Assembly (NCBI GenBank): GCA_021838585.1
Contig: JAKCDE010000004.1
Coordinates: 76,633-140,632, forward strand
From: Nitrospirota bacterium
GTDB taxonomy: Bacteria; Nitrospirota_A; Leptospirillia; Leptospirillales; Leptospirillaceae
Length of the DNA stretch: 64,000 nt
Direction of reading: 5' to 3'
In this document: positions 34,275-43,605 of the stretch, piece after piece
How positions within the stretch are numbered: the stretch's first letter is position 1
How the letters are laid out: each line of letters starts with the position of its first letter
Notes under the pieces: model-generated
What the model saw: only the letters and a program-made list of their open reading frames with translations
Told to the model about the DNA's origin: nothing
Databases searched by the model: none
Translations under genes and position numbers: made by a program

Positions 34275-35678
34275 TCATCGATGAATGGCCCTCCCGACGA
34301 TGTCGAGGAAGGACTCGTGAATGGCTTCGCTCACGGTGGGATGTGGGAAAATCCCTTCCGCGATCTGGCGCGTTCCATCCTTGCTCCCCATCGCTGCCGC
34401 CACGGCTCCGATCATTTCCGACGCATGGGGGCCGATCCCGTGAAACCCCAGAATGCGGCCAGTTTCCTTCTCCGAGAGGACCTTGAAAAAGCCTCTCCGG
34501 TTGCCCTCGATCAGGGAACGACCGTTGGCCATGAGAGGAAAGCGACCTTCAGCGACCGAAAGACCGCGCGCTTCAGCCTCTTCCCTGGTCAGACCGATGG
34601 AGACCGCTTCGGGATGGGTATAGACCACCCGGGGGACCAGAGAAGGATCGAGGGGGCGGGGATCCCCCCCCGCCATCGCCTCGACCGCAATGACCGCTTC
34701 ATGGCTCGCCTTGTGGGCGAGGAGGAAACCTCCGACCATGTCCCCCGCCGCATAGATCCCCGGCACCGCCGTTTCCCCCAGAGGACCGACGGGGAGAAAG
34801 CCTCCCTTTCCCGGCGAAAGTCCGACATTTTCAAGACCGAGACCTTCCAGGACGGGCTCCCGGCCGATAGCGACCAGAACGGCCTCCGTTTGCACATCTT
34901 CCTGTCGCCCTTTATCATCCCTGAACTCAAGATAAAGGCCCGAGGAATCCTTAAGGGCAGAAAGGGATGTCGTCCCGGTCCGGACATCGATTCCCATTCC
35001 GGAGAATTCTCGTGACAGGACCTCCCCCACCTCCGGATCCTCGAGCGGCAGAAGCCGGGACTCCCGCTCCAGGAGGAGAACGGAGCTTCCAAATGCGGAA
35101 AGGATGTCCGCAAACTCACAGCCGATCGCTCCGCCCCCCACGATGGCGATCCGCCCGTCAAATTCCCCGAGACGCAAAAGGTCTGTGCTTGAAAGGATCC
35201 GGCGGCCATCGAACGGTAGCCCCGGCAGGGGGCGGGGACGGGATCCCGTGGCCAAAAGCACGAAGCGCGTTCTTAGCTCGCGCGGGGGGTCTTCCATGAC
35301 CCTGACGAGCCCGGGGGACAGCAATGTCCCCCTTGCCCGGATATGGGTGATGCAGTGTTTTTTGAAAAGGAATTCGATGCCGCGGGTCAGCCTGTCGATG
35401 ATAGCGGAGCGGTACGAGGACAGCTTTTCAGGATTTCGTGAGGGAGAAGGAACGGAAACCCCGAATCGCTCGGCATCGGAAAGGGAGCGCAGGAATCCCG
35501 AGACTTCCAGGAGGGCCTTGGTCGGGATGCAGCCATCATGGAGGCAGGTCCCCCCCACGGGAGCGGGATCGAGGATCGTCACCCTCATTCCGAGTTGAGC
35601 GGCCCGGATGGCTCCGACATAGCCTGCGGAACCGGCTCCCAGAACTACGAGATCAACATCAGCATTCATCGATCGCAC
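34275..35678 (-). CDS. lpdA: Dihydrolipoyl dehydrogenase-type flavoprotein disulfide reductase
   Basis: The 467-residue protein has the FAD loop GAGSAGYVGA, the redox-active disulfide GGTCLHDGCIPTK (about 42-54), the NAD loop GGGAIGCEFA, the second FAD motif GIYAAGDM and the C-terminal HPTVSE whose His-Glu pair acts as base. These fit the E3 subunit of 2-oxoacid dehydrogenase complexes. A GTG at 35678 with GGGGAG 4 bases upstream and an ATG at 35669 are alternative starts. No E1/E2 genes are nearby, so the partner complex is elsewhere. Confidence 0.88.
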   Translation of the reverse strand: MRSMNADVDLVVLGAGSAGYVGAIRAAQLGMRVTILDPAPVGGTCLHDGCIPTKALLEVSGFLRSLSDAERFGVSVPSPSRNPEKLSSYRSAIIDRLTRGIEFLFKKHCITHIRARGTLLSPGLVRVMEDPPRELRTRFVLLATGSRPRPLPGLPFDGRRILSSTDLLRLGEFDGRIAIVGGGAIGCEFADILSAFGSSVLLLERESRLLPLEDPEVGEVLSREFSGMGIDVRTGTTSLSALKDSSGLYLEFRDDKGRQEDVQTEAVLVAIGREPVLEGLGLENVGLSPGKGGFLPVGPLGETAVPGIYAAGDMVGGFLLAHKASHEAVIAVEAMAGGDPRPLDPSLVPRVVYTHPEAVSIGLTREEAEARGLSVAEGRFPLMANGRSLIEGNRRGFFKVLSEKETGRILGFHGIGPHASEMIGAVAAAMGSKDGTRQIAEGIFPHPTVSEAIHESFLDIVGRAIHR

Positions 35679-35937
35679 AGATCTCCCCGTTTAAATTATC
35701 GGCCGGGGGCCTTCGACAAAAATCATTCGCCCTGCCCCGGGAGGACTATTCGACCCCTTGAAGAAAACACCAATTGCAATTTTGACGGCAATCCCGAACC
35801 CAAAGCTTAACAGATTCCCGCCTCATCTGACCAACATCCCGTTTTCCAATTTCATTTAACAACTGCCCATGAAGATATTTTTCAATCCATGGTCGCCTCT
35901 TCTTGACAGAGAACTCCTTTTTCGCCTATAGTCTTCG

Positions 35938-36014
<77 letters not shown>

Positions 36015-36450
36015 TCTGCATACCACTCTTCCCAAAGCTTAGTCTGTAAAATCCCTTGGTACATGCCCAAACTCATACTTCAAAAAAATTCCTTCTCTTC
36101 TTCCATCTTCCTGAATATTATTGATCCCATTTCTTTCTATTGACTCACGATTTTGGCATTCAAGCAGAATAAAAAACCTCTCAAAATTCATCATGAGCAG
36201 GGATCACCACGCATAATGAAAATCTGGCATTTCCTCACAAGAGTCAAGACTTGTTCAATTTGAACAAACTCTTCAACTCCCTTGCCCGTCTCAGCGTCTC
36301 CATTCGAATGGGAAAAATCGCTGTCTTCGACACCCCCCAGTTTACTGGAGCGAATGGTGGATTCATGTATTTCTCCTCCCGTTTTTCATGAGTCCATTGC
36401 GGTTCTGGAGAACCTTGACAATTCCAATCCTTCTGCCTTAACATTCAAAC
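36015..36450. other. AT-rich intergenic region
   Basis: This 436-base AT-rich stretch has no supported gene. A 66-codon minus-strand frame (36244-36444) lacks a ribosome site and recognisable sequence. It probably holds the promoter of the HTH-DUF1232 gene. Confidence 0.5.
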
Positions 36451-37101
36451 ATGACAAATTCACAATTGTTAATTATCATGACAGAAACCGGTTATTCTCC
36501 GGAAGAGCTGGGAAAGCAGATCGGGCTTTCGGGAATGACCCTTCGACGATGGCTGAAGAAGGCCGACCGGACTCCCATTCCAGCGGTCTATGTTCCCGCG
36601 ATCCGGGAGACCTGTTTCCGTTTGATCTCGGAAGGCAGGCTGAATCCGGCCAATCCGGAAGTCCAGTCGATTCTCGCCTCTTCCCTTCCCTCCGGGAATT
36701 ACTCGGCGGCCATCCAGAATCTTGGGCTGGACGCCGATTTCGGACAGGACAGGACCATATCGGGAGACAGGATCCTGACCGGACTGGTCCAGATCGGCGC
36801 CCAGTCAAAAAAACAGGCCGACGTCGAGAAAAATTCGGGCAAGGTCTTTTCTTTCAAGGAGATGGGCAAGGACTGGTCCGAACGGATTTCGGCCCTGTGG
36901 ACCGTCATTCACTCCGATACCATTACCCTCCCCGAAAAATTCATCGCCTATGGAGCGCTTTTTTATCTTTTGACCCCCGTCGACTTCATTCCCGACACCA
37001 TTCCCTTTCTGGGGCTTGTGGACGACTTTGCCGTGCTGGGACTGGCCGCCGCCTATTACGCCCGGCTCCTCAGAGTCCGGAATGAGGAAGCATCAATCTG
37101 A
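36451..37101 (+). CDS. HTH protein fused to DUF1232 (YkvA-like) membrane domain
   Basis: The 216-residue protein begins with a helix-turn-helix (TGYSPEELGKQIGLSGMTLRRWLKKADR, about 12-39). The last 80 residues are the DUF1232 domain with its signature YLLTPVDFIPDTIPFLGLVDD and two membrane-associated helices. A DNA-binding-like head on a membrane-associated DUF1232 tail is an uncommon layout. The function of DUF1232 is not known. The start ATG at 36451 has no clear Shine-Dalgarno; a downstream ATG at 36478 is possible. Confidence 0.7.
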   Translation: MTNSQLLIIMTETGYSPEELGKQIGLSGMTLRRWLKKADRTPIPAVYVPAIRETCFRLISEGRLNPANPEVQSILASSLPSGNYSAAIQNLGLDADFGQDRTISGDRILTGLVQIGAQSKKQADVEKNSGKVFSFKEMGKDWSERISALWTVIHSDTITLPEKFIAYGALFYLLTPVDFIPDTIPFLGLVDDFAVLGLAAAYYARLLRVRNEEASI

Positions 37102-37128
37102 AGTCTGTTTGAAGAAGGATCCGTTCTC

Positions 37129-37650
37129 ATGACACAGAAAGTGGCCCCTCTCGCCCTCGGAATACTGACCTTTTTCCTGTCTGCCTGCGCGGCCACGACA
37201 GAGCCTGCCGTCCGGGCCTACCTGCACGAACAGCAGGCCTTTTCTGAAATCCGGAGCGGACAGCTCGATAATGCGGAAGCGGACCTGAAGCAGGCTCTTC
37301 GGGACAATCCGACGGAACCGACCATTCTGAACAACATGGCCTACATCGAATTCAAGAAAGGCGACTACCAGAAGGCGGTCGGTTATCTTGAACAGGCCCG
37401 GGTCCTCCGAAACGACGACAATGACGAACCTTACATCCTGAACGAGGCCCGCATCCTCATAGCCAATCATCAGTACCTTCGCGCACTCACCCTTCTCTCC
37501 CTCATCGAGCCGCGGCGCACCTGGCCCCACGGGTACCGGAAGATGCTGGCAAAGGCCCTGATCCACAACGGACAGAACGCCCGGGCCATGGCCGTTCTTC
37601 TCGAAAAGCACGACGAGACATCCTTGCCCGGACTTTCCATCTCCCGATAA
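37129..37650 (+). CDS. TPR lipoprotein
   Basis: The 173-residue protein has a lipoprotein signal ending FLSAC (lipid Cys at about 20) and about three TPR units (LDNAEADLKQALRDNPTEP, YQKAVGYLEQARVLRNDD, YLRALTLLSLIEPRR). It is short for a PilF/NlpI-type protein but of that general kind. It lies 27 bases after the DUF1232 gene and 34 bases before a beta-barrel protein, so these three may form an envelope operon. Confidence 0.72.
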   Translation: MTQKVAPLALGILTFFLSACAATTEPAVRAYLHEQQAFSEIRSGQLDNAEADLKQALRDNPTEPTILNNMAYIEFKKGDYQKAVGYLEQARVLRNDDNDEPYILNEARILIANHQYLRALTLLSLIEPRRTWPHGYRKMLAKALIHNGQNARAMAVLLEKHDETSLPGLSISR

Positions 37651-37684
37651 TCCTCTGTCCACCATTCCGTTAGGGAGTTCCGGC

Positions 37685-38770
37685 ATGTGTTTTCCTCTTG
37701 GCAAACACTCTCTTTGCGTCCTCACGGGAGCACTTCTCATCCTTATTTTTTCCCCTTCCATGGCCCGCGCCGTCATCCCCGCCAATCCCGGAAGCGGCGA
37801 CTTCTTCCTTCCCTTTTCGGACGACGCCGAGATGGCCAAGGACTTCCAGGCCCTGGCCCCTCCCTTTCTCCCCTGGGGGCCGAACACGAGCGGCCCCTTC
37901 TTCACCGGAACTGCCGAGGTGGACCCCATCGGCTCTTGGTATATTGAACCGGTCTTCGCCTACGATTTTCTCTCCGCAGGATCTTCCTCCCTGTATAATC
38001 CCATGAGATTGTCCATCGGACTTGGGCACAATCTTGAACTTGATACCTTTATTCCCCTGATACAAAACTGGGAAAGCCCCCCCCTTACGCCAGCGGGGAT
38101 CACCGCCAGCCACTTCGGAGCCGGGAACACCCACTTCGAGATCAAGTGGCAGCTGACCTCGGACGGCAACGTCTATCTTCCCCTCTCACGGCCGGCCATC
38201 GGCCTGACCTTCGACTTCTGGATCCCCTCCGGCCAGTACCAGAATCTGAATCCGCAGGACTATGGCGCCGACCAGCTCGGAAACGGCACTTACAACGAAG
38301 CGGTCATGCTCCTCGTCAGAAAACACGTCAAGCCCTTCATGATCTACCTGCAGGTCGGCGACATTGTCGAAAACCCCGCCACCGTCGGGGTCGGGTACAC
38401 TTTCAACAACGGTCTCACATCCAACAGCCAGCCTTCCTTCCACATGGTCGACGGGAACCTTCTCTACTACGCCGGCGCCTTCGAGCACGTGATCAACACC
38501 GAATGGGGAGCCGGCTACCTGATTGAAGTCTACGGCGAGTCCCAGAGCGGGCAAAACCTCTTCTTCGGGGCGGCCAACGCGCCTCCCTTTTCCTTTTTGT
38601 GGTGGGCCCCCGAGGTGGAGATGACCTGGCCCCACACCCCGAAGTTTTCGGTGACATGGGGAGCGGGCGTGGCCATGCCGGTTTACGAGGCCAACTACCC
38701 CACCACCGTCACACCCATGGGCACGGCCACCCTCTACTTCAACGGACCCTTCGGATACCGCGGCATGTAG
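37685..38770 (+). CDS. Predicted outer-membrane beta-barrel protein
   Basis: The 361-residue protein has a signal peptide (VLTGALLILIFSPSMARA) and then alternating hydrophobic/polar strands rich in aromatic residues, such as GSWYIEPVFAYDF, MRLSIGLGHNLELDTFIPL and THFEIKWQL, ending in GPFGYRGM. The pattern is that of an outer-membrane barrel of the poorly defined transporter/MetA-like group. No ligand can be named. It follows the TPR lipoprotein in the same direction. Confidence 0.6.
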   Translation: MCFPLGKHSLCVLTGALLILIFSPSMARAVIPANPGSGDFFLPFSDDAEMAKDFQALAPPFLPWGPNTSGPFFTGTAEVDPIGSWYIEPVFAYDFLSAGSSSLYNPMRLSIGLGHNLELDTFIPLIQNWESPPLTPAGITASHFGAGNTHFEIKWQLTSDGNVYLPLSRPAIGLTFDFWIPSGQYQNLNPQDYGADQLGNGTYNEAVMLLVRKHVKPFMIYLQVGDIVENPATVGVGYTFNNGLTSNSQPSFHMVDGNLLYYAGAFEHVINTEWGAGYLIEVYGESQSGQNLFFGAANAPPFSFLWWAPEVEMTWPHTPKFSVTWGAGVAMPVYEANYPTTVTPMGTATLYFNGPFGYRGM

Positions 38771-38863
38771 GGGCGCGGAAAAGGAACCTCCCCTTATTCC
38801 GGGGGAGTGGAGTAGACTAGGGAGAAAACACTCAAAACTTTGAATCAAATTCCGGGAGGGACG

Positions 38864-38887
38864 ATGCAAAAGGACAACAGACCATGA
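38864..38887 (+). CDS. Possible seven-codon upstream reading frame
   Basis: ATG at 38864 follows GGGAGGGACG, a good ribosome site, and reads MQKDNRP before a TGA that overlaps the ATG of the next small gene (ATGA). It could couple initiation to the 43-residue membrane protein, whose own upstream sequence is weak. It is too short for independent support. Confidence 0.3.
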   Translation: MQKDNRP

Positions 38888-39015
38888 TGCGAAAATTCAT
38901 CGACAAATACCCGATCCTGGCGGGATCCGTGATCCTCGTCTCCATCGTCCTGGCCATCTTCGCGGTCACGGCGGGCCTCGTCGTGCTTGCCAACTATTTT
39001 CTGACAAAAAACTGA
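38884..39015 (+). CDS. Small single-pass membrane protein (43 aa)
   Basis: The frame opens with two ATGs and encodes a basic N-terminus (MRKFIDKYP) and one long hydrophobic helix (residues 11-37). The start overlaps the stop of a seven-codon frame that has the better ribosome site, suggesting coupled translation. No family is recognised. It lies about 165 bases before ettA. Confidence 0.5.
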   Translation: MMRKFIDKYPILAGSVILVSIVLAIFAVTAGLVVLANYFLTKN

Positions 39016-39181
39016 GTCTCTCCTCAAGGGGACCCCGGCACCACTTTCCCGCCCGCTTTCCCCACCATCTTGGACCGGGCCGAGATTTCTTTCGGAAATC
39101 TCTCTATCATAGAGGAATCTTTCCGGAGGTCTTCCGGCTTTCCGGACATCCCATTCATTTCACATTCACGGCAGGAGTTCC

Positions 39182-40849
39182 ATGGCTCAATACGTCTTCA
39201 CGATGAACCGCGTGGGCAAGATCGTCCCGCCCAAACGGCAGATTCTCAAGGATATCTCCCTGAGCTTCCTCCCGGGGGCCAAGATAGGGGTTCTGGGCCT
39301 CAACGGGTCGGGAAAGTCGACCCTCCTCCGGATCATGGCCGGGGTGGACACCGACATTCTCGGGGAGGCGATCCCGATGCCGGGCATCCGGATCGGCTAT
39401 CTTCCCCAGGAGCCGGAACTCGATCCGAAGATGACGGTCCGACATGCTGTCGAGGAAGGGCTGGGCGAGCTGTTCGAGGCCCACAAAAAACTCGAGGAGG
39501 TCTATGCCGCCTATGCGGAACCCGAGGCGGACTTCGACGCACTGGCCAAGGAGCAGGCGCGGCTCGAGGCGATCATCGCCACCGGAGACGGCCACAACAT
39601 GGAACAGAAGATGGAAGTCGCCGCCGATGCCCTTCGCCTTCCCCCCTGGGAGGCCAAGATCGAAACCCTCTCCGGCGGAGAAAAGCGGCGGGTGGCTCTC
39701 TGCCGGCTCCTTCTTTCCAACCCCGACATGCTTCTTCTCGATGAGCCGACCAACCACCTCGACGCCGAGTCGGTGGACTGGCTCGAGCAGTTCCTCCAGA
39801 AATTTCCAGGAACCGTTGTCGCCGTCACCCACGACCGTTACTTTCTGGACAATGCCGCGGAATGGATCCTGGAGCTTGACCGGGGCTCGGGAATTCCCTG
39901 GAAAGGCAACTACAGCTCCTGGCTCGAACAGAAAGAGGCACGCCTGGAGGTGGAGGCGCGCCAGGAATCGGCCCGGATCAAGGCCATGAAACAGGAACTC
40001 GAATGGGTGCGACAGAACCCGAAGGGCCGTCAGGCGAAATCCAAGGCCCGCATGTCCCGGTTCGACGAGCTCTCATCCCAGGAATACCAGAAAAGAAACG
40101 AGACACAGGAGATCTTCATTCCGGTGGCCGAACGTCTGGGGGAGCAGGTCATCGAATTTCGGGATGTTTCGAAAGGGTATGGCGACAGGCTTCTGATCGA
40201 CCATCTCTCCTTTACGATCCCTCCCGGGGCGATCGTCGGCATCATCGGTCCCAACGGAGCCGGAAAATCGACGCTCTTCCGGATGATCACGGGGAAGGAA
40301 TCTCCCGACTCGGGGGAGATCCGGATCGGCCAGTCGGTCCGACTTTCCTATGTCGACCAGTCCCGGGAAAGCCTTTCGAAGGACAAATCCGTTTTCGAAG
40401 AAATCTCGGGAGGCTCGGACGTCCTGACAGTAGGTCGCTTCGAGACCCCGTCCCGGGCCTATATTGGCCGTTTCAACTTCAAGGGCCCCGACCAGCAAAA
40501 GATCGTGGGAACGCTTTCCGGCGGAGAAAGAGGGCGTCTGCACCTGGCGAAGACCCTCATCTCGGGAGGAAATGTCCTGCTTCTGGACGAACCCTCGAAC
40601 GACCTCGATGTCGAAACGCTCCGGGCACTCGAGGATGCCCTCCTCGAATTTGCCGGGTGCATTCTGGTCATCTCCCACGACCGCTGGTTCCTCGACCGGA
40701 TCGCAACCCACATCCTGGCATTCGAGGGAGATTCTGCCGTCACCTTTTTCGCCGGCAACTATCAGGAATACGAATCCGACAAACGCAAACGACTGGGAAC
40801 GGAAGGAGCCAGGCCACACCGCCTCCGTTTCAAGCCGATCCACCGATGA
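39182..40849 (+). CDS. ettA: ABC-F protein EttA (energy-dependent translational throttle)
   Basis: The 555-residue soluble protein has two ABC domains, each with Walker A (GLNGSGKST; GPNGAGKST), signature (LSGGEKRR; LSGGERGR) and Walker B (LLLDEPTNHL; LLLDEPSNDL), and no membrane helices. The linker between them and the MAQYVFTMNRVGKIVPP opening match EttA, which binds the ribosomal E site and gates elongation by ATP/ADP ratio. AGGAG precedes the ATG. Its stop overlaps the amidotransferase start (ATGA). Confidence 0.93.
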   Translation: MAQYVFTMNRVGKIVPPKRQILKDISLSFLPGAKIGVLGLNGSGKSTLLRIMAGVDTDILGEAIPMPGIRIGYLPQEPELDPKMTVRHAVEEGLGELFEAHKKLEEVYAAYAEPEADFDALAKEQARLEAIIATGDGHNMEQKMEVAADALRLPPWEAKIETLSGGEKRRVALCRLLLSNPDMLLLDEPTNHLDAESVDWLEQFLQKFPGTVVAVTHDRYFLDNAAEWILELDRGSGIPWKGNYSSWLEQKEARLEVEARQESARIKAMKQELEWVRQNPKGRQAKSKARMSRFDELSSQEYQKRNETQEIFIPVAERLGEQVIEFRDVSKGYGDRLLIDHLSFTIPPGAIVGIIGPNGAGKSTLFRMITGKESPDSGEIRIGQSVRLSYVDQSRESLSKDKSVFEEISGGSDVLTVGRFETPSRAYIGRFNFKGPDQQKIVGTLSGGERGRLHLAKTLISGGNVLLLDEPSNDLDVETLRALEDALLEFAGCILVISHDRWFLDRIATHILAFEGDSAVTFFAGNYQEYESDKRKRLGTEGARPHRLRFKPIHR

Positions 40850-41568
40850 CCTCCCCTTCGGCTCCACGGACGGCGTTGATTCTGTCCCACATCTCCTTCG
40901 AGGACCCCGGAACATTGGGAGACCTTCTGATAGAACAGGGGTTCCATCTCCGGACGCTCGAACCGGCCCTTCCCTCCGTCCGGCTACACTCTCCCGGGGA
41001 ACCCGATCTTGTCGTAGTTCTCGGAGGACCTATCGGAGTATACGAAGAGGACCGGTACCCCCATATTCCCGAAGAGATCTCCTTTATCGGAGAACGTCTT
41101 TCCTTGAGGAAGCCCATTGTCGGGATCTGCCTGGGAGCCCAACTGATGGCAAGGGCTCTGGGAGCGCGCGTCTTCCCCTCCGGCATCCGGGAGATCGGAT
41201 GGAAACCTCTCGAACTGACCGCGGACGGACGAAAAACCCCCCTTTCCCTACTGGGGACCGGAAATCCCATGTTGCACTGGCATGGCGACACCTTCGACAT
41301 TCCGGAGGGACTGACGAACCTGGCCCGAACCGATGCCGTCCCGAACCAGGCCTTCATGGTCGGGCACTATGGACTGGCCCTTCAGTTTCACCCTGAAATC
41401 CGAACGGACGACTTCGAACGGTGGCTTCTGGGCCACGCCTTCGAACTCGCCACCCGGAAAATCGATCCTTCCCTCCTCAGACGCCAGACGCAGATCTATG
41501 GACCGGAGCTGGAATCCAGAGCCGGCGCCTTCTTTTCCCGATGGCTCTCCGAGGCGGGTCTCATCTGA
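40846..41568 (+). CDS. Class I glutamine amidotransferase
   Basis: The 240-residue protein has the triad GATase fold: nucleophile in VGICLGAQLMA (Cys about 93) and the His-Glu pair in LQFHPEI. It is a free-standing domain like the GMP-synthase-like GATases (YfeJ/GuaA-type), which release ammonia from glutamine for an unidentified acceptor or cleave gamma-glutamyl compounds. The start overlaps the ettA stop. Confidence 0.85.
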   Translation: MTSPSAPRTALILSHISFEDPGTLGDLLIEQGFHLRTLEPALPSVRLHSPGEPDLVVVLGGPIGVYEEDRYPHIPEEISFIGERLSLRKPIVGICLGAQLMARALGARVFPSGIREIGWKPLELTADGRKTPLSLLGTGNPMLHWHGDTFDIPEGLTNLARTDAVPNQAFMVGHYGLALQFHPEIRTDDFERWLLGHAFELATRKIDPSLLRRQTQIYGPELESRAGAFFSRWLSEAGLI

Positions 41569-41578
41569 CGGTCCCCCG

Positions 41579-42958
41579 GTGATTTTCCGGTCGTCCCGTC
41601 CCTCCGGGAAAACATGGACCCCGGACTCCGCTGCTCCACAAGCCTCTCTTCTCGCCCTCCTCGACCACCCGGAAGTCCCTTCCGTGATTCTTTCCGGCCC
41701 GGCGGGATCGGGGAAAACCACTCTGACGGCCTCCTTTCTCAAGGCTGCGACGAGCCGTGGCCTCTCCGTCGCGATCACCGCTCCGACCCACAAAGCGCTC
41801 CGGGTTCTGCGGGAAACGATGGGACATCGGGGCTCTCCCCTTCTCTTCACGACCCTTCATTCCCTCCTGGGTCTCCGGCTTTCAGAGAACGAGGACGGGT
41901 CCTTTTCGGTGACCCCCGGCCCCGCACCGGACCTCTCACTTTATGACTGGATCATCGTCGACGAATGCTCCCTAGTGGGCGGAGACCTTCTCAGATCGCT
42001 CGACTTGGCCAGAGGATCGGCCCGGATTCTGTTCGTCGGCGATCCCTACCAGCTTCCTCCGGTGGACTCCATCCATCTCGAGACTCCTCCCGTCTTTTCG
42101 CGCCCCTACCCTCTCCTTTCCCTCGACCGGGTCCATCGTCAGACCGGAGACCATCCCGTACACCTATTGACCCGGCGCCTCCTGGCCTGGAGGCCCGATG
42201 CGGGTCGCCCGACGCCCCCTTCCCTATTCAGGAATCTCCCCGATCTGGTGCCGGAAGATCTCTCCGACCCCGGAAAGATTCTTTGGATTCCGGGAGGAAG
42301 CAGGGAAGCAGTCCAATGGGCGACCAAGCTGGGCGAAAAAGGGGAGAACGTCCGAATCCTGGCTTACACAAATCGGAGGGTCGAACACTACAACGCCCTA
42401 CTTTACCAGCGGGAATATGGCCTGATTTCGACACCCTTCGCCCCGCATGAACGGATCCTCCTGCAAGAAACGGTGGGGGTCAAGACATCGGAAGGTGAGC
42501 TCAGGCTCCTGCCGGCGGGGGAAGAGCTGACGGTGCTCGAGATATTTCCCGAAAGACATCCCGACTACCCGGAGATCCCGGCTCACAGGGTCTATCTCGA
42601 GGACGAAACGGGCGGGTATTTTTCTGTGCTGGTCCCCGATGACGCTCTTGGCCACCAGAAGTCCGTCGACACTCATTTTCGGGAAATCCGGAGACTGAAA
42701 GAGGCAGGAACGGCAGACCGGAAGGAGATCGCCGTCCTGTCGAAAAAAACATGGACCCTCAAACGGGCCTTCGCACCCTTGAGACATGGATACGCCACGA
42801 CAATCTTCAAGGCCCAGGGAAGCACATTCGATTCGGTGATCGTCGACTGGACGGACCTCAATCGATTCAGGGAGGACAGGGCCTTCGTCCGGGCTCTCTA
42901 TGTCGCGGCAACCCGCCCCCGGTTCCGCCTTCTTTTTTCGATTTCATCCCTCGCCTGA
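41579..42958 (+). CDS. Superfamily 1 helicase, RecD/Dda-like
   Basis: The 459-residue form starts at GTG 41579, just after the amidotransferase stop; no ribosome site is obvious. Motifs are Walker A GPAGSGKTTL, Walker B IIVDECSLV, motif III VGDPYQLPPV and, near the end, ATTIFKAQGSTFDSVIVD and LYVAATR. These fit SF1B 5'-3' helicases of the RecD2/Dda/Pif1 kind. It lacks the long N-terminal region of RecD2 (normally above 700 residues) and is Dda-sized, so a role in repair or replication restart is inferred. Its last 61 bases overlap the opposing XRE gene. Confidence 0.8.
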   Translation: MIFRSSRPSGKTWTPDSAAPQASLLALLDHPEVPSVILSGPAGSGKTTLTASFLKAATSRGLSVAITAPTHKALRVLRETMGHRGSPLLFTTLHSLLGLRLSENEDGSFSVTPGPAPDLSLYDWIIVDECSLVGGDLLRSLDLARGSARILFVGDPYQLPPVDSIHLETPPVFSRPYPLLSLDRVHRQTGDHPVHLLTRRLLAWRPDAGRPTPPSLFRNLPDLVPEDLSDPGKILWIPGGSREAVQWATKLGEKGENVRILAYTNRRVEHYNALLYQREYGLISTPFAPHERILLQETVGVKTSEGELRLLPAGEELTVLEIFPERHPDYPEIPAHRVYLEDETGGYFSVLVPDDALGHQKSVDTHFREIRRLKEAGTADRKEIAVLSKKTWTLKRAFAPLRHGYATTIFKAQGSTFDSVIVDWTDLNRFREDRAFVRALYVAATRPRFRLLFSISSLA

Positions 42959-43149
42959 GGCCCAGAGGCCTTTTTCTCCAATCCCAACGCCACCGATACT
43001 CTTTTCTCAATCCAGGGGACTTCCCGGTGCCCATTCAGGACGAGACTCAGATACGCCTGAGACACGCCGATCCACGCCGACAGATCGCCCTGGGTCCAGC
43101 CTTTTCTGATGAGCGCGATCTTTACTTCCTTGACCGTTTCCTCGTCCAA
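42898..43149 (-). CDS. Small XRE-family HTH regulator
   Basis: The 83-residue protein has a Cro/CI-type helix-turn-helix (KGWTQGDLSAWIGVSQAYLSLVLNG, about 16-40) followed by a basic tail. The TTG start at 43149 has only a weak AGAAG upstream. It is divergent from another XRE gene, with 66 bases between them containing an inverted repeat. The C-terminal 20 codons overlap the helicase 3' end. Confidence 0.65.
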   Translation of the reverse strand: MDEETVKEVKIALIRKGWTQGDLSAWIGVSQAYLSLVLNGHREVPWIEKRVSVALGLEKKASGPQARDEIEKRRRNRGRVAAT

Positions 43150-43190
43150 CTTCTATAATCCGCTGAAGGGTTTTTAGATATAAATTATTG

Positions 43191-43208
43191 CTTATACCAA
43201 TAAGGTAT
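43191..43208. promoter_or_regulatory. Inverted repeat and extended -10 element between divergent XRE genes
   Basis: ATACC (43194-43198) and GGTAT (43204-43208) form an inverted repeat around AATAA. On the minus strand the same bases read TATTGGTATAAG, an extended -10 (TGnTATAAG). The 10-mer TATACCAATA (43193-43202) recurs upstream of aprA at 47011-47020. Confidence 0.4.
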
Positions 43209-43215
43209 TTCAATA

Positions 43216-43590
43216 TTGAATATAAACCATAAAGGACTCAATATCAACTGGGACACTCAGGCATTGGGGCAGCGGATTCGATGCATACGGGGAAAGCTTT
43301 CCCAGCGCGAATTCGCGGGAAAGATCGGGGTCACCCAGGTGGAGGTGTCCCGGTATGAACGGGGGATGCGCACACCCCCCGTCGACATTCTTCTGAAGCT
43401 GTCGGCTTTGGGAAATGTCTCGGTGGACTACCTTCTGCGGGGAACGGGAAAGGATAGCTCTTCAGTCGCCGACCCGGCCGGGACCTACGAGCGGTCCACA
43501 GAAATCCTCTGGATGGGAAACCTTGCAAAACCGGACCAGACCCTTCTGAGACGGCTGGCAAAAAGACTTTCCGAATCCTCCGCGTCCTGA
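43216..43590 (+). CDS. XRE-family transcriptional regulator
   Basis: The 124-residue protein has an XRE helix-turn-helix (LSQREFAGKIGVTQVEVSRYERG, about 29-51) followed by the typical ILLKLSALGNVSVDYLLRGTG dimer segment and a helical C-terminus. The start is uncertain: the TTG at 43216 is the first in frame, with AAGG 10 bases upstream. It converges with sat, leaving a 15-base gap, and may regulate the divergent XRE gene or the sat-apr cluster. Confidence 0.75.
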   Translation: MNINHKGLNINWDTQALGQRIRCIRGKLSQREFAGKIGVTQVEVSRYERGMRTPPVDILLKLSALGNVSVDYLLRGTGKDSSSVADPAGTYERSTEILWMGNLAKPDQTLLRRLAKRLSESSAS

Positions 43591-43605
43591 TCTCTTCCCC
43601 CCATT

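Noticed and set aside
36244..36444. 66-codon minus-strand frame in the AT-rich gap after the initiator tRNA
   Set aside because: No ribosome site and no domain-like pattern.
39082..39102. Hairpin GAGATTTC/GAAATCTC upstream of ettA
   Set aside because: Could be a terminator, but there is no T tract after it; nothing supports a riboswitch or other named element.
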